Shown: positions 1 to 12,584 of the stretch, piece after piece
Numbering within the stretch: the first letter of the stretch is position 1
How the letters are laid out: every line of letters begins with the position of its first letter
NCBI GenBank assembly: GCA_019722365.1
Contig: JADFUC010001868.1
Location: 62,001 to 126,000, forward strand
Length of the DNA stretch: 64,000 bases
Reading direction: 5' to 3'
Origin: Lithospermum erythrorhizon
Lineage: Eukaryota; Streptophyta; Magnoliopsida; Boraginales; Boraginaceae
Notes under the pieces: generated by a model
Database searches by the model: none
Seen by the model: only the letters and a program-made list of their open reading frames with translations
What the model was told of the DNA's origin: nothing
Made by a program: the position numbers and the translations under genes

Positions 1-1156
1 TTTTTTATTAATTGGGATTTATCAATTAAATTGAGACGATAACGGAGAGAATTCTAATTAAAGTTCGATTTATTTTTCAAAATACATACGAGTATAAAAA
101 TTAAGTTAAAATGGAACATAATGTTAGGGAAATGAAAATGAAAACAATCAATCATGTAAAAAGGAGTAATATAAAGTAACGCGTGGATGTATGGTAGTTC
201 TCTTTTTCGCTTTAGCTTTTGTCATAAACTCATACGTGCACGAATTACATTAATTTATGACGTTCAAATGGTTCAATTATCAAACCTTTGAAGAATCAAA
301 AGTCAATCAAATAAAGGAAGAAACTCTTCGACAAGAAAATATATGGGATTAAAAGTGGATTATTTGTAAAACTAAGATAATATTCCATCTCCAAGTAGCA
401 TAAACTAAAAGGTATATTTGAGATTCTCTAAATAAACAACATATTCAGTCAATCCAAGATTAGTGCCGTCTTTGTTGATAGGAATTATTATAAATTATCT
501 AATGTATAAAAGAGGTCCATAATTAAAAACTCATTAAGAGTCAAAACGACTTCATATAGTTAGGCATCTGAGCTAGAATCGCACCTAAAAGAAGTGATAG
601 AGGCATAGAGCACACTTTATAAGATAGGGATATATTATCCTAAAATTAATTGATATTAAATAGAATAATTTATTGATTTATAAAGTGGTAAATTCTCTAC
701 TAATTTTTATTGGTTTATTATGAGCTCATTGCAACAAATAGAACTAGTATATTAATATACTATCCATTGTTGACATATTAATGTGAAACATATATTCTAA
801 AAATATTTAAGTTAAAACTCTTGCTGAAAATTCAACTAATAAAAATATTTTTTTTAAATGTGAAGATATGAAAATTATTTTATTAATGATCATTATTATA
901 AGCAAACATGAGATATACTATAAAAAATTAGATCATCAGAGAACTAATATATATATACCTTTTAATTATTAACTAATTAATTTTGTTTGTAAATTCAACA
1001 GGACTAGTTCAACGTCGTACATCGAACTTGATTGTATAGTTAAAATAATAGAGGAACCAAAAAGCTAGAGATAGATAAAGGAAACATTGATGTTGATATC
1101 ATCGTCTAGACATATTGTAGTGCCGTGTATTTTTATTTGCAAAACATTATTTATTA
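1..1156. other. AT-rich intergenic, no gene seen
   Basis: No coding region or repeat boundary is recognisable here. It lies downstream of the minus-strand ERF gene, so its right edge should contain that gene's 3' untranslated region. Confidence 0.6.
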
Positions 1157-1585
1157 TTAAAACCGTTTCATTTTTAGTTCTTCCGGTCGAAGTAGCTCAT
1201 CCATCACGCTATCATCTAGATACTCAAACTCAATCACTTGTGTTTCTTTGCCTTTTGAAGATGAAGAACTTGGTTGTTGATAGCCTCCTCTTGGAAATGA
1301 AAAATAAGGAGGGTTTGGAAGTTGAGAATAATATTCATGAGGGAAATTCAAGATAGCAAGATGACCTCTTAGGTTAAATGCTGCCTTATCATAAGCTCTA
1401 GCCGCCTCCTCTGCGGTGTCGAATGTCCCTAGCCACGTCCGGGCACCATGCTTGGTTGGGTCGCGAATCTCCGAAGCGTATTTTCCCCATGGCCGCCTCC
1501 TTACACCGCGGAAGCGGACTTCTTCTTTGCCCATTGCATCCTTGTTATTAGTTTGCATGGATTTTCCTCTTGATGTTCCTTCCAT
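1157..1585 (-). CDS. Small ERF transcription factor, group IXc (ERF095/096/098-like)
   Basis: Intronless gene for a 142-residue AP2/ERF DNA-binding protein of the nucleus, expected to bind GCC-box promoters. One AP2 domain spans about residues 25-82 ([12 protein letters not shown] ... AILNFP) and has the ERF-type Ala and Asp of the ASEIRD segment; the usual AAEIRD is changed to ASEIRD. After a serine run (about 106-110) comes the acidic activation motif [16 protein letters not shown] (117-132), the EDLL-type C-terminus of the small group IXc ERFs (ERF095/ESE1, ERF096, ERF098/TDR1, ERF14). The size fits those proteins. The ATG at 1585 is the first in frame, and a TATA box lies about 120 bp upstream. 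By family this is an ethylene/jasmonate/pathogen-response activator; the exact orthologue cannot be set without a tree. Confidence 0.95.
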   Translation of the reverse strand: MEGTSRGKSMQTNNKDAMGKEEVRFRGVRRRPWGKYASEIRDPTKHGARTWLGTFDTAEEAARAYDKAAFNLRGHLAILNFPHEYYSQLPNPPYFSFPRGGYQQPSSSSSKGKETQVIEFEYLDDSVMDELLRPEELKMKRF

Positions 1586-1702
1586 GTTGATGTCTCTTGA
1601 TATTGATGTAACGTTTACTACTTGTGTCTCAAATGTGGTGGCTAATAAGTGTGTTTATTTAATTTGTTTACTCTTTTCATGTGGCTAAGTTTGTTTGATG
1701 AA

Positions 1703-1716
1703 CTATATATATATAC
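1703..1716 (-). promoter_or_regulatory. TATA box of the small ERF gene
   Basis: An alternating TA run (TATATATATATA on the minus strand) about 120-130 bp before the ATG at 1585, a normal position for a plant core promoter. Confidence 0.55.
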
Positions 1717-3190
1717 CAGGTGGAAATGACCATAAGTGAGCTACTATCTTAAAGAAAATTGTTCGACCAAATCCAACGTGATATTCAAAGTCACCAATGA
1801 ATATGGTTTCAAACATTAAGCATTTTATCTACACAGTCTCATGATCAAGTTCCTTTATTTTCGTTGTACAAGATATTGCCGCTCACTTCAATTCTTAAAA
1901 AAATGAATTATGGGGTCAATGATATGGCCAGTGTATATTCGATCGAGAAAGTATAGGAAATAAGTTAAAAATGTTACTCCATACTTTTCTTTTATAAAAT
2001 TTCCGAATATATAAATGCATTATTTTGTTCAGAGAGTGTGAGTTCATCATTAGCTACTACGTACCACCGTCATTGAATTATTGTCATACTTTTATTTTCA
2101 AACTACGTAACAATTTTTTAAGTAATTACGACTTGATGAAAATTGAATCAAGATTTTATTGTGTCATGACTGGCAATTCGCATCGACAAAGACTAATTCC
2201 AAGAATCCAATTAAAGATTGCGTTTGATGCCATCTTGATTTCCCGAAGTAAATTACTATCCAATGTTCGGTGAGTTACTTTACGATAATGGTCAAAAAGG
2301 GGGTACTATTAATTCTTTCGAAATAGTTAGCACACTACTACACTAGTCTGATCAAGACGTCAAATGTGTTATCCACAAACAAAGCCAGAGTGCGCGATCT
2401 TATACGCGATTATAAGGCCATGACCATTTCCTATCAATACTTTCGACGAATTGCCACGTAGTCATTTAATGTTGCTTAACCTGCTCCCACGTAGCCATGG
2501 CTTATTACATCATCCTCTAAAATTCTACCCAATACGTGATTCAAAATTCAATATCATGGGCCCTATTAAAAAAAAGACGCCAATGTATTGCCAATCTTCA
2601 CTTGTTTGGTGTGGGGTTACAAAGGTAAAAAAGTCTAAAAAGACTTAATTTTATTTCCCCGCCATTTGTTTAGAACAATCATTTAAGTAACTTATTTTTA
2701 TCAACCTCTCGAATTTCTCACTTAACAATTTATTTTTTAAATTGTTCCCTAAATGACGTTCCTCTTTTCAAATTGTCATGCTGTCATCTTAAAATCGATA
2801 AAAAATCATTTAACATGAGAAAAAATTGATTTATATACTTTATAAGTATTAATGTAACTTAAAAAAAAGTTAAATTTCATCTATTCATCTAACGGAAAAC
2901 ATTTCAAATAGACACTTAAATATTTTAACATTTCCAAAAAAAGACACCTAAGTAGAGCTTTTTAATACTTAATTAGATCAATATTTACATTAATCAATTT
3001 TAATTAATCAAACATAAAATAAAAGACATCATCTTCAACCTAGACGACTCCACCACCACCACTTTGCTCCTTGAATTCCCCATCCCACCCCACCAGCATA
3101 TTCCTCAACTCAGATACAGATTTTGAATTCTGTGGGCACCAATTAATTCACTAGCAGGTAACTTTGCAACTTACCTATTGATATCAGCAA
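1717..3190. other. Intergenic, upstream of the small ERF gene
   Basis: AT-rich sequence with no recognisable gene. Short open frames near 2025-2273 and 2451-2648 resemble no family and look like chance frames. Confidence 0.5.
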
Positions 3191-3448
3191 TCAATGGTGT
3201 GGCAAATATGCTAGAACTAACTTCATTTTAAGATACGAGATGGCTGAATATGAGGCTACAGCCGTGTCTCCGCCGACTCGTATTGGTCTCCGTCTAGTAA
3301 ATGCAAAAGTTTGGAATTCGTGGTGAATTAATTGTGGAGCATTAAACTTCTTCTCCTTGAGAACATTGAGAGCTTCCAAGCAGTATCGCTTTTGATCCGC
3401 CGATAGAACCAGCTGAGAATCGGTGGTGGAGAGGTTTCCGGGATGTTG
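3191..3448 (-). pseudogene. Unrecognised coding relic, about 85 codons
   Basis: An open frame on the minus strand runs from just after a TAA at 3449-3451 to a stop at 3191. It reads like real protein (SADQKRYCLEALNVLKEKK, then APQLIHHEFQTFAFTRR, ending KLVLAYLPHH) and has much less AT-biased composition than its surroundings. It has no ATG at a sensible position, and upstream sequence in other frames also looks coding-like (an ATG followed by NDGTTGSTAQELKRS and then a stop), which suggests a frameshifted or truncated gene. I do not recognise the family. It could be an exon of a gene with missing neighbours, or a fragment carried by a transposon. Confidence 0.35.
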
Positions 3449-3620
3449 TTACGGTCGATCTACGGGCTGCGTTTCAACTCCTGAGCTGTTGAACCCGTTG
3501 TTCCGTCATTCATGTTTTGTCAACGTCTCGTCTGAGTTGTGGGGGTGTTGGGTGCAAGTAGATGATCAGCGCCAGAAGAAAAAGCATTTATTGCTTTTTA
3601 TTTTATTTTTAATTAATTAA

Positions 3621-5811
3621 AATCGATTAACGATTAAATATCGATCGAATAAATGTTCATATTTTAAAAACGCATTCATAAAGCCAGAATATATCTAAAA
3701 TATTTGTTTGTTTCTGTTTTGCATGCTTATTGGCTGCACATATGTAAAACGATGCTTGCTCTTACGTTTATCATATAATGAGTCAAAAAGACAAAAATAA
3801 TTTATAAAATTTAAGGCCAAAATTATATTTAAAAAGATTTATTTAAAAATGCTAAACGCTTAAGAACTGTTTAAAATATTTTGCATAATTCAAATATCTA
3901 GTTGAAATTTAACCTAAAAAAAAAGGTTAGTATGAACTTTGTCCTTGTGTTAAATGGAATTGCGTCTATTCATTCCAACAGTCAGTTAATGATGAGGGTA
4001 TGCAACAATTCAAATATTAAAAAAAATTATTGGATACTTTGAAATATTGAAAAATTATACTCCTCCGCTTTTTCTTAATCGTCGCTTTAAGACTTCGCAC
4101 ATAAATTGCCAGTTAAAAAATACCAAAAAAGTCAGATTAAAATATAATACGACAATCAATCAAACAATATTATTTGCTAATTATTTATTTCAAGTAGTGT
4201 ACTGCGAAAAATTACATTAAAACGTAAAAATATTATTTATTACGCTTAAACGATAATTATAAAAAAAATTTAACTAAAAGCACAACTATAAAAAGTCATG
4301 AGTAGTATCTTTTGAATTAAATGCTTGCAATAATTATTGGAGGGAACAAATAAAATTAAGCCTAGAAACTTCTAGAAGGTTAGGTAGTATCTAGACTTTG
4401 AAGGTGTGCCACGGGCCGGCTCGGTCTGACTTTAAGAGGCAGGGCTGACCGGCCTGATTCGTTAGACATGACTAGCTTTGAGGCCATCTTAGAAAGAAAC
4501 TGAAAACTATAATACTGGGCCGGATGTTTTAAATCTTATTTGAAGATTACTGGAGTTTGGAACACTCAAATCTCAATTGCTCAAAAAAAGTTTGCTGTAC
4601 CACCTGATCGGCCTAATTAGTTCTTAGATCCATTATTCAATATGTACTGAGTATATTAATCCGATTATCAAAATCTAAGATTTTTTCTTCGTAAGAAATC
4701 CAAGATTCAAGGATTCATATACTACATCATATAAGTTTGTGTTGTATATTAGTACTTTCGTTGTAAAATATATTTGAAATGCTCATGGGTCAGGAGCTTA
4801 AAGTCGGATTTTATGGTACCTATATTGATTTTGGAAAACGCATCTAATAATTCTTATAGTAAAAAATTATTATATACCTATATTTTGTGTTTACATCGAA
4901 TAATCAATTTATCATACCCAAATGATTATTACTCCGTAATATCTTAATGTTTGAAATATATATAAAGGGTTTTTCTAAATAGTCCCATTCACTGAAGGGA
5001 ACCGGCAACCTACCAAAATTATAGTCTCCTGTATGTGTACGTGATAACAATTCCGTGGCTTAGGTAAGTATGATCTGATCTCCATTGTCTAGATTCAAGT
5101 CACAAAACTGTAGAAATTATATAAATATTATTCACATTTGTTAGCCATATAGATAGAACAATCATTAAATAATAAGGTATTTTGAATTTTGCCATCTATT
5201 TTCGGTCTACTACAGCGCTAACACTGAATACGACAAGCACTAAGCAGACCGTGAATGCTGACGGTTAATCATTGTAGCTGATTTAAGGCTGACGCAAGCC
5301 GACCATCATCGAACTGAAAGGACTCTCAGAACATCGAAATTTAGCTGCCAGACGCCTTCCAAATGACTTAAGTGTGAATTTTGCTCGATTCTCATTATAA
5401 GCAAGCATGTTGTTTTAAAAAAAATCATCGAATCCGAGGTGACCGTATCGACGCACAATAATATAAAATTCATAAACGCATCCGAAGTACATTCAGATTG
5501 CATCAGCTTCGCATAAGAAAGACATCAGACTTCACATACAAATATACAAATTTTTCAACGTTAGAAGATATTTATAATCATTTTTTGTCTATAAATTTCA
5601 TTCTAGAGTATTCATACAATGAATGTATTAAAAATTAAAATAAATTTAAAGAAAAAAGCTAAAGATCGTTAACACGATAACGACAAGTACATCCGTGAAG
5701 AGTCGCCTCCCTTTCTAGCTAACTAAGAATGATATATCGCATAAGATGATTTTACCATAAAGATCACCGATTTTTTATGTTAGGAAGACAAAAACCAATT
5801 TCGCTCTTTTG
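3621..5811. other. Intergenic up to the copia element
   Basis: No gene recognised. A stretch from about 4061 (CTCCTCCGCTTTTTC) to about 4345 (ATTGGAGGGA) has loosely Stowaway-like ends, but the ends do not match well enough to call. The segment around 5200-5500 is less AT-rich but shows no readable domain. Confidence 0.4.
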
Positions 5812-6201
5812 TGTTAGAAGACATCACAAATGTAAACTTGCATGTAATTCAAGAAATAAGAAAACTTAATAGCAAAAATTAAAAAATTACTTGATGTCCA
5901 AGAAAAGAAATATTACTGATGACCAAGTGTAACTCACGCTGCCCTACAATTAATTTGTTTGTCGATCGCTAACGTACCTATAAATGACGTAGAATTGGGG
6001 GAACCAAATCATCCATCCATCGAACATTTAAGAGTCAAATAAGAAAAGTGTCATGTAAAGCCAAGCTTTGTCAAAATTATTATTTTGTGAGTTGTTTCTT
6101 TTTCATTAATATATTGAAAGTTATTTTGCCCACATTCGAGGTTAATATATAGTTACGTATTTTATATATATCAACTATATTTTAGCTAATTATTCTCAAT
6201 A
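5812..6201 (+). repeat. 5' LTR of the copia element
   Basis: Starts TGTTAGAAGACATC and pairs with 9928-10324. The last roughly 110 bp (from GTGAGTTGTTTC to TTTTAGCTA) match the other LTR almost exactly, while the first part has diverged. It contains a TATA-like CTATAAATG near 5979. The terminal CA has decayed to TA. Confidence 0.88.
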
Positions 6202-6289
6202 ATTTGTGACGTAGGTGCCTCATTCAACAAATCAAGAAAGAAAATTTTGTCAAAACGGTACACAAATCATGATAGACTTCGCTAATTTC

Positions 6290-9200
6290 GATTGGCAGGA
6301 AGCTCAATGGTAGCAAATCTATGGATCTGAGTACCATTATCGATTTTACCTCGCCTGGACAGATTTGGCTGATACTCTCAACGGAAGCGAAACGACACCA
6401 CCAAAGGAGGCCGAAGCACAATCACACTGCATTACATCAACTCAACACCACGACAATGATGCTCATAGCGCCAGCACTCTCGACGCCAGTTGGAAGCGTT
6501 AAGGCTAAGAAGAATATATGCTCTTATCAAGGGATGTAGAAAACGAAGTTTCTACATCGGATCGTAGATGCCCTGACACCTAAAAGCAGAGCCGATACGG
6601 TACAACAATCTTCACAAAGAAAAAATGACGCGAATTATAAAGGCTCGAAATGAGCTTTTATCCATCTCCCGTGAGGAATTTGCCTATCAACAAGATGAAG
6701 GTGAAATTCTATATGATGAGATTGTTCAGATCAAGAGAACAATATTTCGTAGACCACAAGAAAAGCATTATCATCCATGGTCAGTTCGAATATAAAGAGT
6801 ATCACACGAACTCTGTGCTCGCTATCGAGCCAACAAGAGCAGATCCGATAATTTGCTAATCTCCACGAAGATGATCTAGACAAATTCACGTCTAGCCGAC
6901 CTACCAATCGTGAAAGAGACAACCCTTTTACAACAAGACGGGCGAGGACGATCGAGGTCGAGGGTACAGGACGACAAATGGGAGATTCGGGGATCAAGAC
7001 GAGGCGCATAAAGTTAAAACCAAGTGCAAGAGCCGTGGAGCTCGAGGAGCTCAAAACGACGGATCTAAAACCAAAATCGGGTGGTAACTAAAAAGATCAA
7101 GCCAAAGCGACGAATGCTACAAATGTGGCAAGCAGCATGAATAGATTGCCGATCCAAGAAAGCTGGAAGGCAACGCGTACAACATCTTCCAAAGAACAAG
7201 AGGCTATGCGAGTTAAGATTAGACTTCGAGACGCCATTCTTCTCAGAGGGGAAATAAGTATTGTCGATGCATGTTGAAAGGCTTGAGGAGGAATTTGCAC
7301 TCATAACGCATTTAAAGGAATACTCTGCTGATTATGAATGATTGGATTGCTGACCAGATTTGCCTTAACCATAAGGATCGAAACGAAATAAACTTCTTAA
7401 ACAGACTAAATATGACGGGTGATCGTGTCAAGGTAACAAGAAACAACACACTTATGCCAATTGCAAATATTGGGCAGCACCGCCACTTTGCGTACGGTCA
7501 TGATCGGGCGTCAACTCCCGAATGTTTACGATGTCCTCGACGAAGAGTTAACCCGCTGGCCGTCCCTCGACAACCTCAAAATTCAGAAATTCAAGAATTC
7601 AAAGATACGGTGGAACACAGAGTTAGGGAAGAAGATAAATGTTCGCATCGATAATGGAGTTAATACACTTCAAATGAGTTTACTAACTATTTGAAGGAAT
7701 GTAATATCCTAAGGCAAACCACTTGTGCTAATACACCACAACAAAATGTAGTAGCTGTAAAAGGAAAGACCGCCACCTACCAGACGCCCGTAAGTCTTAC
7801 ATGCAAAAAATGTGGATGTAAGATTTTGAGCAGAATGCATGAATACGGTAGTTTATATCACCAACATGCTACCAACCAGACTGGGATTTGCCTCACCTCT
7901 TCGGTAGGTTCAACAATGTCATATGCCAACTGCCAATTACGAGTATTCGATGCTGAAGCTATGTGTTTATGGTTGATTTAACACCAAAGTAAGTTTTCAC
8001 AAGAAGGCACCACGCATCTTCAAGGGATACGCAACATAAGAAAAAGAGCGGAGAGACAAGTGATCCCAATACAAATGTAACATACGCCTGGGCTGCACGT
8101 CAGAATGATGAAAGGCCATCACGGGGAAATTTAACAAAGGTATTACCGTATACCCAAGAGAAGTCAGTAAGAAAGTTTACAATAAGTCGGGCAGCCTGAT
8201 TCCTCTCGCACGGTAGTAACAAGGGAATCTGGAGAACCAAAAAGCATGCAGAGATGCACAATCACAAGATCTGTAGATTCAGCCCAAGCCGTTAAGTCCT
8301 CGAAAACAGAACTCACGAAACACTAAAGGAGATGTAAACCGCCTCAAACAGAGGTTCAAGCAGAGCCATCATAAGCTCGCCTAAATTTAAGTACATGTAA
8401 GCCCCATACGGTGATCAAGGAGACAACTACATTCAAGCAGCTCAAAGAGTCCGTGAGTGTAGGGCAGTTTGGAGGAAGAGTATTTCGACACTAAAACAAA
8501 ATCGTACTTGTGGATTCGTACAAACCAAGCGCAAACCCATATCTTCGCAAGTGGCTTAAGTTGAAAAATCGCCTCGATGGTACGACGTGGTAGATACAAG
8601 GCTCTGCCATTGCTCGAGGATTCTCTCATGAATACGAATTGACTATGACGAGACATTTAGTCCAAAGGGTACTATTACCACAACAGGTCTTTACTATCTC
8701 TGCAGCCAAAGCTGTGCTCACGGACATTATGGCAGTATGGATGCTAAGAATGTATTCTTTCAATGGCATCGATCGTGACATCTATATCGACAACCCCTGT
8801 GATTTAATAATCAGAGAATCCAAAATTTTGTTAAGAAAACACTATATGGCTGGCAGTACTCCATAGTACGGTACTAAAAGATCGGGCATTCCTCGTCCGT
8901 AGAAAGCTGGTACCATGTTGTTCCCGCAGATTCGAGCTTGTTTGCGAAAGTCAAGAGGCAACCATCGATCGTTTTATATGACGATTTGATCATCACCGGA
9001 TTTACATGATGAAATAATTACCTAACAAGAAAAACCCGTCAGCTAGGGATTTCAAATGGCGAGCTTCGAGAATTGAATCTCTGATCGAAGTCAAAGAATC
9101 CATGGCGATATTTCTTAGTCAAATGTAAATATAAAGATATATACTTCAAAAAAAGTTCGGGCTACCGAACAGAAGACAACTTCTACCCTAACGGAGCCAA

Positions 9201-9700
9201 ACTTGAAGTCACAGATCACCCATTTAAAAGCATCGAGGATACAACAACGTATCGACAAGTATAGTAGTAGTCTTATCTACCCGACTTTTCAAGACCCGAT
9301 ATAGCATTCAGCTGGGTTGTTAAAGGTGTTCACGCAGTAATCCGAGAAAGCTACATCTTGTGCCAGCTTAGGACGTATCCCGAGATACGCCAAAGGAACA
9401 CTATCAAATTCTTATACCAGACGCGAGTAGAGCCAAGAAAGGAACTGGGCATCGCGATGTCGATTATGCAGAGATCATGATACTCGGCCGCTTAACTACA
9501 TCGATATGTTCAATCTCGCTCAGAGTTATATCACGCTAAAGAGACAACCTACAAATTTCCTCTTTCAACCACAAAGTGCCGAGTATGTGGTAGCGCCATA
9601 AGAAGAGCCACAGAGTCAAGGCTGTTGGATTCAACTAATGAAATATTTAAATCAATCAATCAAGATAGGATCACATTCCGTCATGACAACTTGTCGTAAG
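6290..9700 (+). pseudogene. Broken copia gag-pol
   Basis: Degenerate polyprotein readable only in pieces across frames. Integrase-like text includes LKECNILRQTTCANTPQQN near 7690-7745, with the usual NGVAERKNRH part decayed. Reverse transcriptase-like text lies at about 8638-8800 (IDYDETFSP ... MDAKN ... DRDIYID). An RNase H-proximal remnant near 9340-9420 resembles the copia RYxKGTL region. Integrase before reverse transcriptase marks it as copia, not gypsy. Confidence 0.8.
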
Positions 9701-9927
9701 AAGACGACTAAATAAAATCCAAAAGATTATGCCGAACAAAACACGCTGATGTACATTATCATTTCTTAAGTGTATGTTTTACCAGGGAGAGAGATATTGG
9801 GATGAAACGAGTCAAGACAGACGATCGTTTCGCGTACATCTTTACAAAGAGTTTATGCAACTAAGTTTCAAGGATTCCAAGTCACTGACGTTAATACGCA
9901 CGAGGAATGTCATAAATGGTGGGGGAG

Positions 9928-10324
9928 CGCAAAAGACATTGGCCAAATGTAAACTCAAAGTAATTTAAAATAAGAAAACTCGCTAGCAAAGAAAGAATAT
10001 TACTTGATGTCCAAGAGAAGAAATATTACTTGATGACCAAGGCACTGACGTACAAGTTCTACAATTACATGTCTTCATGGACAAGTAACGTAGCTCTATA
10101 AATAGATGGTGAATTTGGGAGAATCAAATCATCCATCCATCAAAATATTTAAGAGTCAAATAGTAGTAAGGTTGTAGTAAGTTTGAAGTGTTCTAGAAAT
10201 TGTTATTTTGTGAGTTGTTTCTTTTTCATTAATATATTGAAAGTTATTTTGCCCACATTCGAGATTAATATATAGTTGCGTATTTTATATATATCAACTA
10301 TATTTTAGCTAGTTAGTCTAAACA
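9928..10324 (+). repeat. 3' LTR of the copia element
   Basis: Pairs with 5812-6201. Its first base pair has mutated from TG to CG; it ends in CA at 10324, followed by the TTTTG target duplication. It carries CTCTATAAATAGATGG, a TATA box, near 10092. Confidence 0.88.
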
Positions 10325-10329
10325 TTTTG

Positions 10330-11593
10330 CTCATCATTGATTAATATCATCTCTTACCAGTGGCGAGCCGTAAACTAATTGCTGAAATACATAAATTCAA
10401 GTTAAAATCATATTTTAAATCAGAGTGGACCATATACAAATTCAAGTTAAAATTAAGCATTTTAAATCGCATCGACCAAATAATTAATGAAATATGTCAC
10501 ATTTTCAAAAAAATTTAAAATAAAGTTAATATTTTAAAATCAAGACTAGCCGAAACCTAGTTCCACCTCACATATCTTCGCCTCACTTCCTCAGTAAGAA
10601 AGTCTTCAGTTTAAACATTTGTATTAATTAATGTAGAGAATTAATTAAGTATGAAGTTGAATACTATTACCAATTTATCATACTCCAAGTTACAGATAAA
10701 CTGACGTAGTTGATGTGGAAGTTAAAAACGATTTTTGTAGGACTACTAGGGTAATTAATCTTTAATTGGAATTAAAACGTGCAAAAAAGTAAATTGAGCA
10801 TGTACTTTGAATCTGTCATTTTAACATCCTGATTTCATCTCCTGTATGTGTTTGATAATGACTACTAGATCATCATAGGAAAAGACTTAAACTTGTTCAT
10901 TGAATAATTCCATAGATATAGTTAGGATGTCTGAATATACCTGAAAGTAAGGATAGTGTGATTATTTTTGTTTGATGAGTAATAGATGGGTAGTAGTGTA
11001 GTACTAATAATTTCCCTTTTAGAAAGACAAGCTATTCTAATCTTTCATCATAATAATCTAGGTTAGTAACTTTAAATCTTAATTGACACATAATTTTTAA
11101 TTAATTAAAAAAGTGTGAAACCATCACACTAATTCTCAAGTTCCTATTCAAATCTACGAAGATTTTTTTTTAACTTTAATTAAAATTATGGAGTCAATAT
11201 TTAAAAAAATTGAAAATATATAATATTATATCTTGATAATGGATAGAAGTAACAACTATTTTATAGAAATAACTACATGCGACTATTGTCACAAAAACGT
11301 TAATACTAACATATGATGATGTTATAAGTTATGTAAAACTTTTTTAAATCATGTTATTAGAGCACATGTTAAAAAGTTAATTTGAAAATAAAATATTGGC
11401 TATCTGCTCTAACTCTATAACGGGGAATACTTGGATTATTAGTCGAATTTATTAGGGTAAAACTTTACTTAATTAGCGCATAGTATGATAAGCACAGATG
11501 CATAATGCATTAGACAAGTAACAGAAACCGAGAGGGCCACTGAAGCTGCTGGATGGCATATGCTCAATATTAGATATTTGAGCAAGAGGACAT
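10330..11593. other. Intergenic, upstream of ERF1B copy A
   Basis: AT-rich spacer between the copia element and the first ERF1B-type promoter. No coding signal or bounded repeat seen. Confidence 0.55.
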
Positions 11594-11650
11594 GGCTCAC
11601 ATTTGTCTGACCTGGTGGCTAGATTCTTGTTTCTCGCCTGTTTCGTTTAA
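11594..11650 (+). promoter_or_regulatory. Promoter block shared by the two ERF1B genes, copy A
   Basis: This stretch (GGCTCACATTTGTCTGAC, then GGCTAGATTCTTG) aligns with 16265-16325 upstream of the second ERF1B gene. It lies about 260-310 bp before the ATG at 11907. The G-box (CACGTG) present in the other copy is absent here. Confidence 0.55.
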
Positions 11651-11804
11651 TCAATTCGTTGTTGCCGCCTCTGTGCTTTCAATAAATTAAAAAAAAAATT
11701 AACACTTAAAACCTCATATGGTTCATCTTATTGGAATATTGGAAATTCATTTTCATAAGCCTACTACCTAGTTAAATTAGTGTCAAATACCTTAGCCTCC
11801 GTCG

Positions 11805-11813
11805 TATATATAT
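11805..11813 (+). promoter_or_regulatory. TATA box of ERF1B copy A
   Basis: TATATATAT about 95 bp before the ATG at 11907, in the same position as the TATA box of ERF1B copy B. Confidence 0.6.
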
Positions 11814-11906
11814 GTGCCAAAAGGCCTAAACATGTTCAACATATTTTGAGTACGCTTCACCAGATTATTAACACTTAAAGATACTTCAATCCAACATTTC
11901 CCAAAT

Positions 11907-12584
11907 ATGGAAAACTATTTTGAGTATCTTAATTCAGATCATTTACCCTATAAATCATTTTTCGAACCTATTGATGAAGTTGTTTTTGTTAAAATTCAAT
12001 TAATCGCTGACAGAAAATTCCTTCCTTTCGATGTAAAAGACTTCGACGAAATCCTCGATCATGGTCTCATTCCACAAGCATGCAGGGGACAAGAATCATC
12101 CAATTCCACTTCCTCGGATCAATCCAAGGAAGATGATGTTATTTCATCAACTTCTTCGAACGATCAAAACAAGAAGGAAAAAACGTTTAGAGGAGTCCGG
12201 ACACGCCCCTGGGGGAAATTTGCTGCCGAGATAAGGGATTCTACTAGGAATGGTAGAAGGGTATGGCTCGGCACGTTTGATACTCCGGAGGCAGCAGGTT
12301 TGGCTTATGATCAAGCGGCCTACGCTCTGCGTGGTTCGGGCGCTATCCTTAACTTTCCGGTTGATGAAGTTCGAGAATCACTCATTGATTTGAAGTTGAA
12401 TAATAGTGGGAAAGATGGATTTTCCCCTGTAATGGCTTTGAAGAGGAAGCACTCATTGAGGAGTAGAAAGGAAAACAATAAGAGAAGTAAAGAAATAAGT
12501 GAATCAGTCACGGTAGAGGACAATGTCTTTGTGTTCGAGGATTTGGGAACCGATTACTTGGACCAACTTTTGGGTGCATATTAG
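11907..12584 (+). CDS. ERF1B-like ethylene response factor, divergent copy A
   Basis: Intronless 225-residue AP2/ERF protein, group IXc, by family a nuclear activator of GCC-box genes in ethylene/jasmonate signalling. The AP2 domain is at about 94-151 ([18 protein letters not shown] ... AILNF). A conserved region follows ([19 protein letters not shown], about 170-188) with a basic nuclear-localisation-like stretch, then the EDLL-type activation motif [15 protein letters not shown] (208-222). The ATG follows the leader CCAACATTTCCCAAAT, which is repeated before copy B and supports this start. Compared with copy B and the typical ERF1B N-terminus ([12 protein letters not shown]), the N-terminal motif has drifted to [12 protein letters not shown] and there is extra sequence before it, so activation or partner binding may differ. 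Confidence 0.95.
   Translation: MENYFEYLNSDHLPYKSFFEPIDEVVFVKIQLIADRKFLPFDVKDFDEILDHGLIPQACRGQESSNSTSSDQSKEDDVISSTSSNDQNKKEKTFRGVRTRPWGKFAAEIRDSTRNGRRVWLGTFDTPEAAGLAYDQAAYALRGSGAILNFPVDEVRESLIDLKLNNSGKDGFSPVMALKRKHSLRSRKENNKRSKEISESVTVEDNVFVFEDLGTDYLDQLLGAY

Larger units (their letters stand above)
5812..10324 (+). mobile_element. Decayed full-length Ty1/copia LTR retrotransposon
   Basis: The element is bounded by two related LTRs (5812-6201 and 9928-10324) and flanked on both sides by the direct repeat TTTTG (5807-5811 and 10325-10329), a perfect 5-bp target-site duplication. Inside are broken stretches of copia polyprotein in copia order: integrase (CANTPQQN at about 7730) before reverse transcriptase (YDETFSP at about 8645, then a decayed MDxKNxFxxG motif). 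A purine-rich tract, GGTGGGGGAG, sits just before the 3' LTR. Stops and frameshifts occur throughout, so it cannot make its own proteins. The expected TGGTATCAGAGC primer site after the 5' LTR is not intact. Confidence 0.92.

Noticed and set aside
1416..1688. Plus-strand open frame over the small ERF gene
   Set aside because: It is the antisense shadow of the AP2 domain.
4061..4345. Possible Stowaway MITE
   Set aside because: The two ends match over only a few bases and the flanking TA is not clear on the right.
6290..6312. GCTCAATGGTAGCAAATC as a tRNA A-box
   Set aside because: No matching B-box or cloverleaf follows; it lies in the gag start of the copia element.
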